Part shown: one piece after another, positions 7,476 through 17,155 of the stretch | Layout: the number at the start of each line of letters is the position of its first letter | How positions within the stretch are numbered: position 1 is the first letter of the stretch | Assembly (NCBI GenBank): GCA_031082315.1 | Contig: JAVHLC010000004.1 | Location: 62,001-126,000, forward strand | DNA from: Thermodesulfobacteriota bacterium | GTDB lineage: Bacteria > Desulfobacterota > QYQD01 | DNA length: 64,000 nt | Reading direction: 5' to 3' | Made by a program: the position numbers and the translations under genes | Notes under the pieces: model-generated | Told to the model about the DNA's origin: nothing | Databases searched by the model: none | The model's input: the letters and a program-made list of their open reading frames with translations, nothing else

Positions 7476-8453
7476 CTAAGGCCTGGAAACTTTGCCGATT
7501 AGAACGATGAGTTCCTTTAATAAGGCCTGATTCACCTGATCCCTCATCTCATTTTGCATTATCTCCAGGGCTGAAAAACCGGGTAATGCACCCTTATAAC
7601 ATCGATTTGTGGTCAGGGCATCAAAAATATCCACTATGCAAGTTATCTTTGAATACACATCTATCTCGTCGCCTTTCAGGCCACGGGGATAACCTGAACC
7701 ATCGCATTTCTCATGGTGATTCAGAATAATTTTTGCGCCTGCCGCGGGCAGCGGTGAGCTATCCTGTACTATTTTAAACCCCAGTTCAGGATGTTTTTTA
7801 ATCTCCGCGAACTCTTCCGGAGTAAGCCGCCCCCGTTTGTTCAGAATGGCCTTATCTATACGGCTCTTGCCTACATCGTGCAGCAAGGCCCCCATTCCCA
7901 GCACCTTCATAGTCTGTTCGTCACACAATCTCAGGACCTTGATTAAGGCCGTTACAAAAATGCAGACATTCACGCTATGAGTGTGAGTATAATAATCGTA
8001 AGACATGATTTTAAAAAAGTTCTGGAAAGCCATCTCATCGCTTATGATAAGGGCTACATGCTGCGCAGCTACTTCTTTGCATATCTCTACATTCTCTATC
8101 CGCGGATCCTCCATGACATTCTCTACTACGCCCTTGCTAAGGCCATAAATTATACCGGCCTTCTTTGATGCCGGTATATTCTGTCTTTCCATCACCTGCC
8201 GGAGCTGACCGGCCATATAGCGTAACCGTTTGCCTCTATCCGCGCCCCGGATAAAAACCGTACCAATTCCGTTATTTTTTAGGCGCACCAACTGATTATG
8301 GGATAAAAAGAGGTTCGCCTCCCGATAAAGTACAAACCCGCCCTCCCTAATACCTTGCCGCAAATAAATATCAAAATCAGGAGAACTTTCCTCAATAAGG
8401 GTTTCGAGGGGGATAGGGATAAAAGATAAAGATTCCGGCATTTCCTTAACCAT
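7476..8453 (-). CDS. HD-GYP domain protein, predicted c-di-GMP phosphodiesterase
   Basis: 325 residues. The N-terminal ~130 residues resemble the variable sensory region found before many HD-GYP domains. The HD motif is GALLHDVGKSRID and the GYP motif is HHEKCDGSGYPRGLKGDEI, followed by IVDIFDALTTNRCYK. Both metal-site motifs are intact, so hydrolysis of c-di-GMP is likely. It is divergent from motA with a 140-bp region between, and lies directly upstream of an HDOD protein. Confidence 0.93.
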   Translation of the reverse strand: MVKEMPESLSFIPIPLETLIEESSPDFDIYLRQGIREGGFVLYREANLFLSHNQLVRLKNNGIGTVFIRGADRGKRLRYMAGQLRQVMERQNIPASKKAGIIYGLSKGVVENVMEDPRIENVEICKEVAAQHVALIISDEMAFQNFFKIMSYDYYTHTHSVNVCIFVTALIKVLRLCDEQTMKVLGMGALLHDVGKSRIDKAILNKRGRLTPEEFAEIKKHPELGFKIVQDSSPLPAAGAKIILNHHEKCDGSGYPRGLKGDEIDVYSKITCIVDIFDALTTNRCYKGALPGFSALEIMQNEMRDQVNQALLKELIVLIGKVSRP

Positions 8454-8516
8454 CTCCCTTTAAACCCTCTTTAAAACTCTTCGGCAACTTTCAACCAAAT
8501 CTTCAAGCTTGATGGC

Positions 8517-8544
8517 TAAAGTTTCAGACTAATACTGCCGATAA
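8517..8544 (+). promoter_or_regulatory. Sigma-28 (FliA) promoter of motAB
   Basis: TAAAGTTT, 12 bp, then GCCGATAA: both boxes match the flagellar sigma-28 consensus exactly. The spacer is one base longer than the classical 11, like the flagellin promoter in this window. It lies 53 bp upstream of the motA ATG. Confidence 0.85.
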
Positions 8545-8596
8545 CAAGATGTAAAACCCCGGAAGATAAATACCACTAATAGCCACATAAGACATT

Positions 8597-9385
8597 ATGG
8601 ATATAGCAACCATTATCGGCTTAATCTTAGGCGTAGGCGCCATAGTCGGCGGACAGATACTGGAAGGCGGCCACCTGGGCAGCATCACACAGGGAACCGC
8701 GGCCGTCATTGTTTTCGGGGGGACATTGGGGGCTGTATTTGTCAGCTTTCCCCTTAAGGATATCATCGGCGCTGTAAAAAGTATCGGCACCGTCCTGAGC
8801 GAACCGAAAGAAGAACCTTATCAAATTATCGCCCAGATAACCAGTTTTGCCAATAAGGCCCGCAAAGAAGGGATACTATCCCTGGAAAAAGACGCCCAGG
8901 ATATACAGCACCCCTTCCTGAAAAAGGCCCTCATGCTGGCCATTGACGGTATCGAGCCAAAGTCTATTCGCGAGACCATGGAAACGGAATTAGAATATAC
9001 AGAAGAATACGGCGCTGTAGCCGGCAAGATATTTGAGTCAGCCGGCGGGTATTCGCCAACCATTGGCATCATAGGGGCGGTCTTGGGGCTGATTCATGTT
9101 ATGGAGAACCTTGATGACCCGAGCAAGCTGGGGCCTGGGATTGCCGTAGCCTTCGTGGCTACCGTCTATGGGGTGGGCGCGGCCAATCTGATCTTCCTGC
9201 CCATCGGCAATAAATTAAAACTAAGGAACCGCGACGGTATAATTACTAAGGAAATGATGCTGGAAGGGGTGGTGGCCGTCTCCATCGGTGAGAATCCACG
9301 CATTATTGAAGAAAAGCTTAAATCCTTCCTGTCTGAGGCCGCCAAAGAAAAACCGCTGCCTCAGACCGTACGCGAAAAAGGATAG
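8597..9385 (+). CDS. motA: Flagellar motor stator protein MotA
   Basis: 262 residues, inner-membrane stator subunit with four helices: two near the N-terminus (IATIIGLILGVGAIVGGQIL; AAVIVFGGTLGAVFVSF) and two after a cytoplasmic loop (GGYSPTIGIIGAVLGLIHVMENL; IAVAFVATVYGVGAANLIFLPIG). The cytoplasmic loop with charged residues that contact FliG lies at about 70-150. motB follows after 6 bp. The upstream ribosome site is weak, but a perfect sigma-28 promoter precedes the gene. Confidence 0.95.
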   Translation: MDIATIIGLILGVGAIVGGQILEGGHLGSITQGTAAVIVFGGTLGAVFVSFPLKDIIGAVKSIGTVLSEPKEEPYQIIAQITSFANKARKEGILSLEKDAQDIQHPFLKKALMLAIDGIEPKSIRETMETELEYTEEYGAVAGKIFESAGGYSPTIGIIGAVLGLIHVMENLDDPSKLGPGIAVAFVATVYGVGAANLIFLPIGNKLKLRNRDGIITKEMMLEGVVAVSIGENPRIIEEKLKSFLSEAAKEKPLPQTVREKG

Positions 9386-9391
9386 ATAACC

Positions 9392-10144
9392 ATGGGCAAA
9401 AAGAAAAAACACGAAGAACACGTCAATCATGAACGATGGCTGGTCTCATATGCGGACTTCATCACCCTGCTGTTCGCCTTTTTTGTCACCATGTACGCCT
9501 CGTCCCGCGTGGATGGCCAAAAGATGGGCTATGTTATGGACTCCATCCAGCGGGCCTTCGGCGCTATCCCCCTGTCGGAGATAAGCGGAGGGGGCAGAAG
9601 TGTAATGCCTGGTGCAAACGTCCCCGCTCAACCCAGTTTCGTGAGCGATAAGGGCGCGGGTTATGAAGAAAAAATTAAGAAGGCCGCCGAAGAAATCAAA
9701 AAATCTCTGGAGGCCAAGGAGAAGGGATTAAATCAGGCCGTCAGCATCTCTATCGATGAACGTGGCATGGTTATCAGTATTGCGGACAAGGTATTTTTTG
9801 ATATCGGCCGGGCCACCATCCGCGAAGATATAAAACCCGTTCTGGACGAGATAGCCCAAACCCTCTTAAGAGCGCCTAATCACATCCGTATTGAAGGGCA
9901 CACGGACAATGTACCCATCAATACACCCCAATTCCCATCCAACTGGGAATTATCAACTGCCCGGGCCTCAGCAATCATCCGGCATCTCTTAACATACCAT
10001 CCGTTTGACCCCAGGAAACTGTCAGCGGCCGGCTACGGCGAATATCGCCCGGTAGTCCCGAACGATAATGAAGATGGACGGTCTAAAAATAGACGGGTGG
10101 ATATAGTTATACTGCGCTCAGGGGCGGGAGAAAAACCAGAATAA
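9392..10144 (+). CDS. motB: Flagellar motor stator protein MotB
   Basis: 250 residues. A basic N-terminus (MGKKKKHEEH) precedes one membrane helix (WLVSYADFITLLFAFFVTMYA) that carries the ion-translocating Asp22. A plug/linker follows, and the C-terminal OmpA-like peptidoglycan-binding domain has RIEGHTDNVPI and SNWELSTARASAI. It forms the stator with MotA. The stop is followed directly by an inverted AACNCGN array that may act as terminator between convergent genes. Confidence 0.95.
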   Translation: MGKKKKHEEHVNHERWLVSYADFITLLFAFFVTMYASSRVDGQKMGYVMDSIQRAFGAIPLSEISGGGRSVMPGANVPAQPSFVSDKGAGYEEKIKKAAEEIKKSLEAKEKGLNQAVSISIDERGMVISIADKVFFDIGRATIREDIKPVLDEIAQTLLRAPNHIRIEGHTDNVPINTPQFPSNWELSTARASAIIRHLLTYHPFDPRKLSAAGYGEYRPVVPNDNEDGRSKNRRVDIVILRSGAGEKPE

Positions 10145-10199
10145 AGTTACGAGTTACGGGTTAAAAAACTCGTAACTCGTAACTCGTCACTCGTTACTC
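10145..10199. repeat. Inverted AACNCGN array (family C)
   Basis: Left arm AGTTACG AGTTACG GGTTA, loop AAAAAA, right arm CTCGTAA CTCGTAA CTCGTCA CTCGTTA. It sits between convergent motB and the hybrid kinase and encodes the kinase's last residues (KSNE) and its TGA stop at 10187-10189. The hairpin with an A-run could terminate transcription from both sides. Confidence 0.75.
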
Positions 10200-12028
10200 T
10201 TCATTAATGTCGTCTCTACGGCCTCCATAAGCTGGGCGATCTTGAAGGGTTTAGTAAGATAAGGGTTTTTTGTGCCCTCCAGAAAGGCGTGGACTTCCGC
10301 GTCAAATGTAACTCCTGTGGTAAAGACTATTTTCCTTTTATACAACGGCTTGTTCGTCTCAATCCATTTAAAAAATTCCATACCATCCATACCGGGCATT
10401 TTAATATCCGATATAATTAAATCGAATTCCCTGTCCGCCATCACCTTTAATGCCTCATGCCCGTTCGACACCCTTGCGACCTCATATTTACCTTCCAGCA
10501 GTTCACTTAAAAGAAGGGAGATGCTTTCCTCATCATCAATAACCAGGATGGTCTTACGGGCCTCTCTTTCCGTACTATCGCCGGATGAATATCTATCTTG
10601 TCCGCGGTCGGCTTCAGGCCTGTTTAAGGGTAATTTGACCTGAAAGGCCGTCCGGCCCGGCTCGCTGGTTACTGATATTTCGCCTCCATGCTCCTGCACG
10701 ATGCCATGACAAAGACTTAATCCTAAACCTGTGCCCTTGCCTTCGGCCTTAGTGGTAAAAAACGGATCAAAGATAATCGGCTGGATTTCCGGGGAAATGC
10801 CGATACCTGTGTCTGAAATTTCTACTATAATATCTTTCTCATCACTCAACGAACAAATGGTTAATTGTCCGCCTGTCCCATCCATGGCCTGGAAGGCATT
10901 TTTGATTATATTCAGGAAAACCTGTTCCATTTGATGAAAATCGGCAAAGATATCCGGCAGATCAGTTTTAAGATCCAGTCTCAGGGCGATTTTTTCATTC
11001 TTAAACTGATATTGTAACAAGTTTAGGGCGTTATGGATGACTTCATTGATGTCAATACGCTTTCTCTGCGGTTTTTCCTGACGGGCGAAGAGGAGAAGCG
11101 ATTCCACGACCTTTTTAGCTCCCATAGCCGAATTAGCGACAATCTCAATTCGCCGCCGGTTCTGAGGATCCAGCGTAGAATCCCCCATCAGCTCAGCATA
11201 GGCCAGAACCGGAGTAAGTTTGTTGTTTAATTCATGGGCGATCCCGGCAATAAGTCCCCCTAGTGAGGCCAGTTTCTCCGAACGTATTATCTTATCCCAT
11301 AATGCCTTTCTTTCTCTTATGTCCCGGCATATCCCTACCAGAGAAGGCTGATCATCCGTATAAGTCCGCGTCACCCGAATCTCTACAGGGACATCTGCCC
11401 CTTCTTTACTTTTAAAATGAAACTCCTCCTGGACAGAATCTCCATTTTTAGTCAATAGTAACTGCTCAAATTTAGGATAAGTCCCAAGGCCGATAAAATA
11501 TGTAACATCCCGGCCTGTTATATCTTCCGGTTTATAACCCAACATGCCGGCAAAGGTCTTGTTCGCATATACCAATTTCTTATCCTGTAAGACAAAGTAA
11601 CCATCGTTTATTTCTTCTACGAGCAATTTATATTTTTCTTCAGTTTTCCTGACCCGCCGGGAAAGGTTGACCCGATCTATAGCCCTCTTCACCGTCAATT
11701 TCATGACGTCAAAATTGAAAGGCTTAACTATATAGTCATAAGCGCCTCTGCGCATAGCCTCTACGGCCGAGTCCAGAGAGGCATAACCGGTCATAGCAAT
11801 AACTAAGGTTTCAGGACAATGTTTGGCCACATGATCCATCACCTCAAAGCCGGTCAATCGGGGAGTAACCAAATCCGTAACCACCAAGGCATAAATGCCT
11901 TTCTTCAGACACTCTATGCCGCTCTGACAACTATCGGCGGTTTCAACCTCGTAACCCTCACCCGAAAGAAGCACCTTGAGGCTGTCACGCATCCGTTTTT
12001 CGTCATCAATAATCAAAATATTATACAT
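10187..12028 (-). CDS. Hybrid sensor histidine kinase (REC-PAS-HisKA-HATPase-REC)
   Basis: 613 residues, no membrane segment, so cytosolic. Domains: N-terminal receiver with phospho-Asp52 ([12 protein letters not shown]) and KPF lysine; PAS at about 130-245 ([23 protein letters not shown]); HisKA with phospho-His265 in [13 protein letters not shown]; ATPase with N-box [16 protein letters not shown] and GTGLGLSL; C-terminal receiver ([23 protein letters not shown]). The input receiver and output receiver suggest a phosphorelay node. It is downstream of the HDOD kinase by 64 bp. Its stop is read from a repeat array. Confidence 0.94.
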   Translation of the reverse strand: MYNILIIDDEKRMRDSLKVLLSGEGYEVETADSCQSGIECLKKGIYALVVTDLVTPRLTGFEVMDHVAKHCPETLVIAMTGYASLDSAVEAMRRGAYDYIVKPFNFDVMKLTVKRAIDRVNLSRRVRKTEEKYKLLVEEINDGYFVLQDKKLVYANKTFAGMLGYKPEDITGRDVTYFIGLGTYPKFEQLLLTKNGDSVQEEFHFKSKEGADVPVEIRVTRTYTDDQPSLVGICRDIRERKALWDKIIRSEKLASLGGLIAGIAHELNNKLTPVLAYAELMGDSTLDPQNRRRIEIVANSAMGAKKVVESLLLFARQEKPQRKRIDINEVIHNALNLLQYQFKNEKIALRLDLKTDLPDIFADFHQMEQVFLNIIKNAFQAMDGTGGQLTICSLSDEKDIIVEISDTGIGISPEIQPIIFDPFFTTKAEGKGTGLGLSLCHGIVQEHGGEISVTSEPGRTAFQVKLPLNRPEADRGQDRYSSGDSTEREARKTILVIDDEESISLLLSELLEGKYEVARVSNGHEALKVMADREFDLIISDIKMPGMDGMEFFKWIETNKPLYKRKIVFTTGVTFDAEVHAFLEGTKNPYLTKPFKIAQLMEAVETTLMKSNE

Positions 12029-12092
12029 TTTGGAGCCTGTCTACTCCTCCATGAGTAATAATCCCGTATATGGTGCGATCAAAACTCATGTA

Positions 12093-14666
12093 TCAACCCG
12101 CCGGCAGAAAAATGGTAAAGGTTGTACCCTTCCCTACGGCGCTCTCCACCGAAATGTCGCCGCCTAAGGCCTTGATGATACCATAAGAAACTGAAAGCCC
12201 GAGTCCGGAATTAGATAATCCCTTACTGCTGTAGAAAGGTTCAAATATATGTTTTTTGACGTCGTCAGGGATACCGGCTCCTGTATCAGCCACCTCAACG
12301 GCCACCAGATTCCTTCCATCTTTATCCCTCAGGCGCGTAGCTAACCGGATCTCGCCGCCGTCCGGCATGGCCTCCGCCGCATTCTTGATCAGGTTAATAA
12401 AGACCTGCTTGATCTTATCAATATCCACATTAGCATAAGCCGGGCTCTCTGACAAATCTAAAATCATGGTAATACCCTGCTCTTGATAAGATTCCCGCAT
12501 AATCTTGACCAGGTCCTGAAGAAGATTATTAATATCCAGGCGCTGGAGGTTAACCATCTCCGCCCGGGAAAAATCTACTAACTGTTGAATTATGGAAGCG
12601 ATACGACTTATTTCTTCATCTATAATACGCATTGATTCCTTCTTCGGATCGTCTTCCGGCATCTTGAGGCTCATAATTTGTAAATAGTTGCGTATTATAC
12701 CCAGCGGATTATTCACTTCATGGGCTACCCTGCGGGCAAGACGTCCGGTAGCGGCAAGACGCGCGGCACGCAAGAGCTGGGCCTGACTTTCTTCCAGGGC
12801 CCGGGTCTTTATTTTTACCCGCTCCTCTAAGGAAGCGGCATACTTCTGCATGGTCTCTTCGGCCCGGATGCGTTCGGTCACATCTTCCATCAGGATCAAA
12901 AAGCCTTTAAGGGAGTTCCGGTCTTCCAAGGGCACCCCCTTGCCGCATAACCAATAGGTTTTGCCGGATGGAGCACGATATTCAAAAGGAGATATCTCCT
13001 GATAACGCCCGGAAAGGAGCGGCGCGAACCTTTCCTTAAGAATATCTGACTGCACATCGAAAACATCACAGATATTAAGGCCGGTCATGCTCCTGGCGGC
13101 CGGTATCTCAAAGACTTTTTTAGCCATCGGGTTAAAACGCATAATCCTCCCGTCCTTATCCAGGGAGATAAGGCCGATCGGGGCGTGATAGACTATAGTT
13201 TTATTAAGGCGGTCGGCTTCAAATAACCGCTCCCTAAGATTATGCGTTTTTAAGGCGCCGGCCGCGTGAACGGCCAACACCTGCAGTAAGCTCTCTTGTG
13301 ATTCATCCCATGATTTTTCCGCACACAGAGCCAGCACGCCAAAGATTTCTCCCGCGTGTATCAGCGGAATAACAATAAAATCTTTGGCCTTGAGGAGATT
13401 CCCGATCTGTTCGTCTATTATAGTGTATGAATGGTTGCGAAAAAATTCCCTGGAGCGGGCTATGCACTTTGAGGTCAAAGCCTCCTGCCAGATACTGCCG
13501 TCTTTATCCAGTTGAATGATTATCTTTTCAGCCAGGTCGTCCTGTTTGGTGCCGAAGGCCCTTTTGCCGACCAGCGTGTGTCCATTATTATCCACCAGCA
13601 TGAGAAGGGCCGATTCAAAGGAAAACAGGATAGAAAGGGCCTCAAAGATTATATCAATAGCCTCTTCACGATCCCTGGCCTCTAGGAGCGCTCTTAACAT
13701 CCCTAATAAAAGTGAAACATCCTTAATAGCAGCGCATATCTCTTTCTGTTTCTTCTCTGAAAGATCATCCAACTGTCCGTAACTAATAGACGGAGAGCGC
13801 GAAAGACCGGGGGTCTCAACCGAGATACCCATACACTCCGCAAGTTCTTCAATATCCTTGGACAGTTTTTCGCTTAATTGATCTATATAATCTAAGGGAA
13901 CCCCCAGTGATTTACTCACCAGTTCCGCTTCTTCCCCAAGCCCGGCCTCAACGCCGGTTTCAAATAGGGCATGCGATAGCACATTGGCCAGATAAGTTGT
14001 CTTGACTAAGGACAGGGCGGTTACTATTCTCTTAAGAGGCCGGTGATGATAACGAACCGCATCCACCATGAATGGCTGGAGGTTCCACGAATCCAGAAGC
14101 CATCCGCCAATATCCGCATGGTTGGTTCCAAAGAAGCTCTCTTCCGTTACAATCAGGTTCTCTCCTTCCCGATGTTTCTTGACTACTATTTCATAATCAC
14201 TGCTAAAGTTTGTATAGAGAACCAGTTTGCCGATATCGTGCAACAGTCCGGCCACAAAAGCCTCTTCGCTGTTGTCATAACCGACCTCTTCGGACAGATG
14301 CTTGTTGGTCAGGGCGCAGGCCAGGGAATGCCACCAGAATCGCTCGACACTAAAGGCGCTTTTTGTTTTCACCCCACTAAAGGTCTGGAAGACAGAAGCG
14401 GTCAGGCTGATATTCTGAACGGCCCTGAGACCCAGGATCACGATGGCCTGAGAAGGCGTGGTAATCTTCCGGCTTAGACCATAAAAGGGAGAATTTACGA
14501 CCTTTAGCACATAACCGGTAAGGGAAGGATCTCGCTGGATTATTTTGGCTATATCGCTTATAGAAGTTTTATCACTCAGGGTGGCCCGCATGAGTTCGGC
14601 CACAACCTGAGGAAGTGGAGGCAAGTATCCTGAGGATTTGATCTGGCTGTAAATATCTCCGGTCAA
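12093..14666 (-). CDS. HDOD-GAF-PAS histidine kinase
   Basis: 857 residues, soluble. Domains: HDOD at about 10-215 (LPPLPQVVAELMRATLSDKTS; AGLLHDIGKLVLYT), GAF at about 330-475, PAS at about 490-600 (YHAPIGLISLDKDGRIMRFNPMAKKVF), HisKA with RRVAHEVNNPLGIIRNYLQI, and an ATPase domain with NLIKNAAEAMPDGG, DTGAGIPDDV and NSGLGLSVSYGI. The fusion of an HDOD module to a kinase ties it to the other HDOD protein at 6.5 kb. No receiver is attached; the hybrid kinase downstream or the response regulators at 17-19 kb are candidate partners. Confidence 0.93.
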   Translation of the reverse strand: MTGDIYSQIKSSGYLPPLPQVVAELMRATLSDKTSISDIAKIIQRDPSLTGYVLKVVNSPFYGLSRKITTPSQAIVILGLRAVQNISLTASVFQTFSGVKTKSAFSVERFWWHSLACALTNKHLSEEVGYDNSEEAFVAGLLHDIGKLVLYTNFSSDYEIVVKKHREGENLIVTEESFFGTNHADIGGWLLDSWNLQPFMVDAVRYHHRPLKRIVTALSLVKTTYLANVLSHALFETGVEAGLGEEAELVSKSLGVPLDYIDQLSEKLSKDIEELAECMGISVETPGLSRSPSISYGQLDDLSEKKQKEICAAIKDVSLLLGMLRALLEARDREEAIDIIFEALSILFSFESALLMLVDNNGHTLVGKRAFGTKQDDLAEKIIIQLDKDGSIWQEALTSKCIARSREFFRNHSYTIIDEQIGNLLKAKDFIVIPLIHAGEIFGVLALCAEKSWDESQESLLQVLAVHAAGALKTHNLRERLFEADRLNKTIVYHAPIGLISLDKDGRIMRFNPMAKKVFEIPAARSMTGLNICDVFDVQSDILKERFAPLLSGRYQEISPFEYRAPSGKTYWLCGKGVPLEDRNSLKGFLILMEDVTERIRAEETMQKYAASLEERVKIKTRALEESQAQLLRAARLAATGRLARRVAHEVNNPLGIIRNYLQIMSLKMPEDDPKKESMRIIDEEISRIASIIQQLVDFSRAEMVNLQRLDINNLLQDLVKIMRESYQEQGITMILDLSESPAYANVDIDKIKQVFINLIKNAAEAMPDGGEIRLATRLRDKDGRNLVAVEVADTGAGIPDDVKKHIFEPFYSSKGLSNSGLGLSVSYGIIKALGGDISVESAVGKGTTFTIFLPAG

Positions 14667-14679
14667 GATTAAAGTTCAC

Positions 14680-15429
14680 CTAAAGACCCAGGTCAGCCAA
14701 TAACTTATCTATGTCCGCCTGGCTTGTCCCGTCTTGCGGTCCTTTTAAAGTGATATCTGCCCTGGCTTCGGCCTCAGAGATGATCTGCTCTGTGTCTTTA
14801 TCCGGATAGGCCGCTTTCTCCTTTATCTTCATCCCGGTTGAGATCAACAGGCGCAGCACTTCATTTTCAATAAATGATAAAAATCCCACAACCTTTTTGA
14901 TGCGTTGCCCGGTAAGATCCTGGAAGCTTAAGGTAGTCATAATCTCTACATAATCATTCTGTATCTCTGTGTTTATAGCCTTAAGCTCCCCAACAAAACC
15001 ATTACTGGAAACCTTTGCCCCTTCTTTTTCCAGAAGAGTCGATATCCTTTCCTGGACCCCCATGTTCTTCTCTATGATGTCCAGTATCTTGGTGGCCGCT
15101 TCCTCTGTAGATTTAAAGACATAATCCAATTGGGTGGATGCCTCTGACAGCATCTTCTCGGCATTCTCCTGGGCATCCGGAAGGCAGGAGGATTCGGTTT
15201 GAACGGTTGTCTTTTTGAAGTCAGATATTTCTTTGAACAGTCCGGTTATCCCTTTTTGAAATTCCCCGCTCATGTATTTATAGAACCGGCCTTCATTTAT
15301 AGCCCGGTCCAGCGCCTTGCCTATCTCTGTCTCCAGTGTAACGCGAAAGGTAGGTTCCAGGGTCTCGGCAACGTATTGACCAATCTGCCGCACCAACTCA
15401 TCCATGGTTTTTTCATCTCCAAGCTTCAT
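14680..15429 (-). CDS. cheZ: CheZ-like CheY-P phosphatase
   Basis: 249 residues, mostly helical. The CheZ active-site region is visible at IMTTLSFQDLTGQRIKKVVGFL, containing the DLTGQ motif whose Gln positions the attacking water. The C-terminal tail SQADIDKLLADLGL resembles the CheZ peptide that docks on CheY-P. The ATG follows directly on the stop of the upstream kinase gene (TGAATG), with AAGGAG in front. No cheA or cheY is in the window, so it may act on a receiver encoded nearby or elsewhere. Confidence 0.85.
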   Translation of the reverse strand: MKLGDEKTMDELVRQIGQYVAETLEPTFRVTLETEIGKALDRAINEGRFYKYMSGEFQKGITGLFKEISDFKKTTVQTESSCLPDAQENAEKMLSEASTQLDYVFKSTEEAATKILDIIEKNMGVQERISTLLEKEGAKVSSNGFVGELKAINTEIQNDYVEIMTTLSFQDLTGQRIKKVVGFLSFIENEVLRLLISTGMKIKEKAAYPDKDTEQIISEAEARADITLKGPQDGTSQADIDKLLADLGL

Positions 15430-16230
15430 TCACATTTTCTCCTTCTTTTTATAGGGGAAAAACACCGCCACCCGGGTCATTCCCGGTTCGCTTTCGACCT
15501 TAAACTTTGCTCTTAACGGTTCCAATATCTTCCTGGCCAAAAACAAACCAAGTCCGGGATGGGGGTGAAGTTTAGTAGTATAAAACGGGGTAAAGAGCTT
15601 CTCTTTGGCTGAAGGAGGTATCCCGCAACCCGTATCCTGTACAGAAACAAAGACATTACCGCCATTCAGACCGGTTTCAACGATGATTTCCCGTTCCTCT
15701 GCGTCAATAATCGCTTCTATTGCGTTTTGGAGAATGTGATTCAGTGCCTGGCTCAAGTCCGGATACCGGGCAGGGATCAGAGGTAAAGATTCCTTTAACT
15801 TTAGTGTCTTCCTGACCTTATGCTTAAAAAATAGGTCTGCGTGCAGGAGGATGACCTCATCTTTTATTACCTCATTGAGGTCCACCATACTGGTATTGTT
15901 CTCTTCGCTTGCGCCGCACCGGTTAACAATAAAATCCGTCATGCCATGCAGCCGCTCCAACTCCTCTTCCAGTTGTCCGATCTTCTTAACGCATATCTCT
16001 TGTTTACTCTCGAGATCCTTCAGAAGTTTTCCACCCTCGCCGGAGAAAGATAATGCGCCCAGGTCAGCTAAAATCCCCCCCCCTTCGGCCATTATTTTTT
16101 TCAAAAGTTCAACCTGAATAGATAGAACCTGTAAGGGCCCATTCATATTATGGGCCACGCCCTTCATTAACCGCCCGATACCGGACATATAATGCTGACG
16201 GATTACTTCCTGTATTAATTTATCTTCCAA
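15430..16230 (-). CDS. Short histidine kinase (dimerisation and ATPase domains only)
   Basis: 266 residues. The His box reads KGVAHNMNGPLQVLSIQVELL, with Asn replacing the usual Glu after His. The ATPase domain has N-box LNHILQNAIEAI, G1 DTGCGIPPSAKE, F-box LFTPFYTTK and GLGLFLARKIL. There is no sensor domain or membrane helix. It starts at TTG 16230 and is fused to cheZ by adjacent stop and start codons, which suggests a shared signalling job. Confidence 0.88.
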   Translation of the reverse strand: MEDKLIQEVIRQHYMSGIGRLMKGVAHNMNGPLQVLSIQVELLKKIMAEGGGILADLGALSFSGEGGKLLKDLESKQEICVKKIGQLEEELERLHGMTDFIVNRCGASEENNTSMVDLNEVIKDEVILLHADLFFKHKVRKTLKLKESLPLIPARYPDLSQALNHILQNAIEAIIDAEEREIIVETGLNGGNVFVSVQDTGCGIPPSAKEKLFTPFYTTKLHPHPGLGLFLARKILEPLRAKFKVESEPGMTRVAVFFPYKKKEKM

Positions 16231-16276
16231 GGCCGTGCACCTACTCTGTTCTTTTGCTCTATTTTACCAAAAATTA

Positions 16277-16318
16277 ACCACAGAGGACACAGAGAATTCC
16301 TCTGTGCACTCTGTGGCT
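16277..16318. repeat. Inverted CTCTGTGNN array (family H) with short loop
   Basis: Units in one orientation (CCACAGAGG, ACACAGAG), a loop of about four bases (AATT), then CCTCTGTGCA, CTCTGTGGC. It forms a hairpin in the gap between the kinase and the PilZ gene. This is the cargo-free version of the arrays that flank the GxxExxY genes at 45.6 and 50.9 kb. Confidence 0.75.
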
Positions 16319-16945
16319 TCATATTTTTTCTTCCCTCCTGCTCCGCAGAAGCTCTCTTTGTTTCTCAAACGTCAATTGAATCAATTTCTCTCTGACGCCA
16401 TCTTCTATCTCTATAAATTCTACGGCCACTTCACAGGCCTCCTCAGGGGAATCTCCCTCCTGTACGGAGATTACCCTTTTGACCTGTCCATAAATGTCAT
16501 CGATAAAATAGGGAAAAAATGGCACTATAAGACAGAGTTCCAGATACATTGCCGTGGGAATCGGCCGGCAGGTCATAATCCTCAATCCTGCGCCGCTTAA
16601 CTCCACTACCGCATCCCTATATTTATATTCCTTCTTTGGCACACCACCTATAATAAGACCTATTAAGTAATCCAATTTATTATTAATGATTTCCAGGCGT
16701 TCCCTTATATCATAATCTGTCTCTTCGCGGCGGGAAATTGGCGTAAGAGGAAATGTAATAGCCAAAAGATTGTGCCGGCAGACCCGGGTCTCAGCCTTTC
16801 TCTTTTCCCGTAGCTTATTATATCCCTCTAAGTCAAAGATATTGTATTGAACAGGCAGGCTGACCCTGGCGCGGGCAAATTCTCGCTTTTCTATATTCTC
16901 TCTTTCGTCCAAGAAATTCACTCTCCCCATGCGAGGTATTTGCAC
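16319..16945 (-). CDS. PilZ-domain protein, predicted c-di-GMP receptor
   Basis: 208 residues. The c-di-GMP binding motif is visible as KREFARARVSLPVQY (RxxxR) near residue 20. The second motif (VELSGAGLRIMT), replacing the usual D/NxSxxG, is near 115. The middle ~70 residues form an insertion between them (REKRKAETRVCRHNLL to EIINNKLDYLIGLI), longer than in a minimal PilZ domain, as in YcgR-like proteins. Together with the HD-GYP proteins it points to c-di-GMP control of motility. Confidence 0.8.
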   Translation of the reverse strand: MQIPRMGRVNFLDERENIEKREFARARVSLPVQYNIFDLEGYNKLREKRKAETRVCRHNLLAITFPLTPISRREETDYDIRERLEIINNKLDYLIGLIIGGVPKKEYKYRDAVVELSGAGLRIMTCRPIPTAMYLELCLIVPFFPYFIDDIYGQVKRVISVQEGDSPEEACEVAVEFIEIEDGVREKLIQLTFEKQRELLRSRREEKI

Positions 16946-17039
16946 TTATCATGCCAAATAAATAGTTTCCATCGGGAAACTCGGACTATGTTCAATCTTG
17001 CACCCGTAGTACAGCCGTCTCGGCTGTCGACAGGCTCAA

Positions 17040-17101
17040 AGTTCACAGTTCAGGGTTCAGGGTTAAAAAACCGTGAACGTGGAACTCGGAACCGTGAACT
17101 T
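17040..17101. repeat. Inverted GTTCANN array (family B), cargo-free
   Basis: Left arm GTTCACA GTTCAGG GTTCAGG GTTA, loop of about six A, right arm CCGTGAAC GTGGAAC TCGGAAC CGTGAAC. It is the same family as the arms flanking the S23 gene at 40.9-41.4 kb, but the loop holds no gene. It fills most of the 210-bp gap between the PilZ and REC-GAF-HD-GYP genes. A small hairpin GTTTCC-atcg-GGAAAC is at 16968-16982. Confidence 0.75.
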
Positions 17102-17155
17102 CTTTGGTTGCGGCTATGCCGCGCTATGAACTCTGTGGCAAAAATCGACATACCG

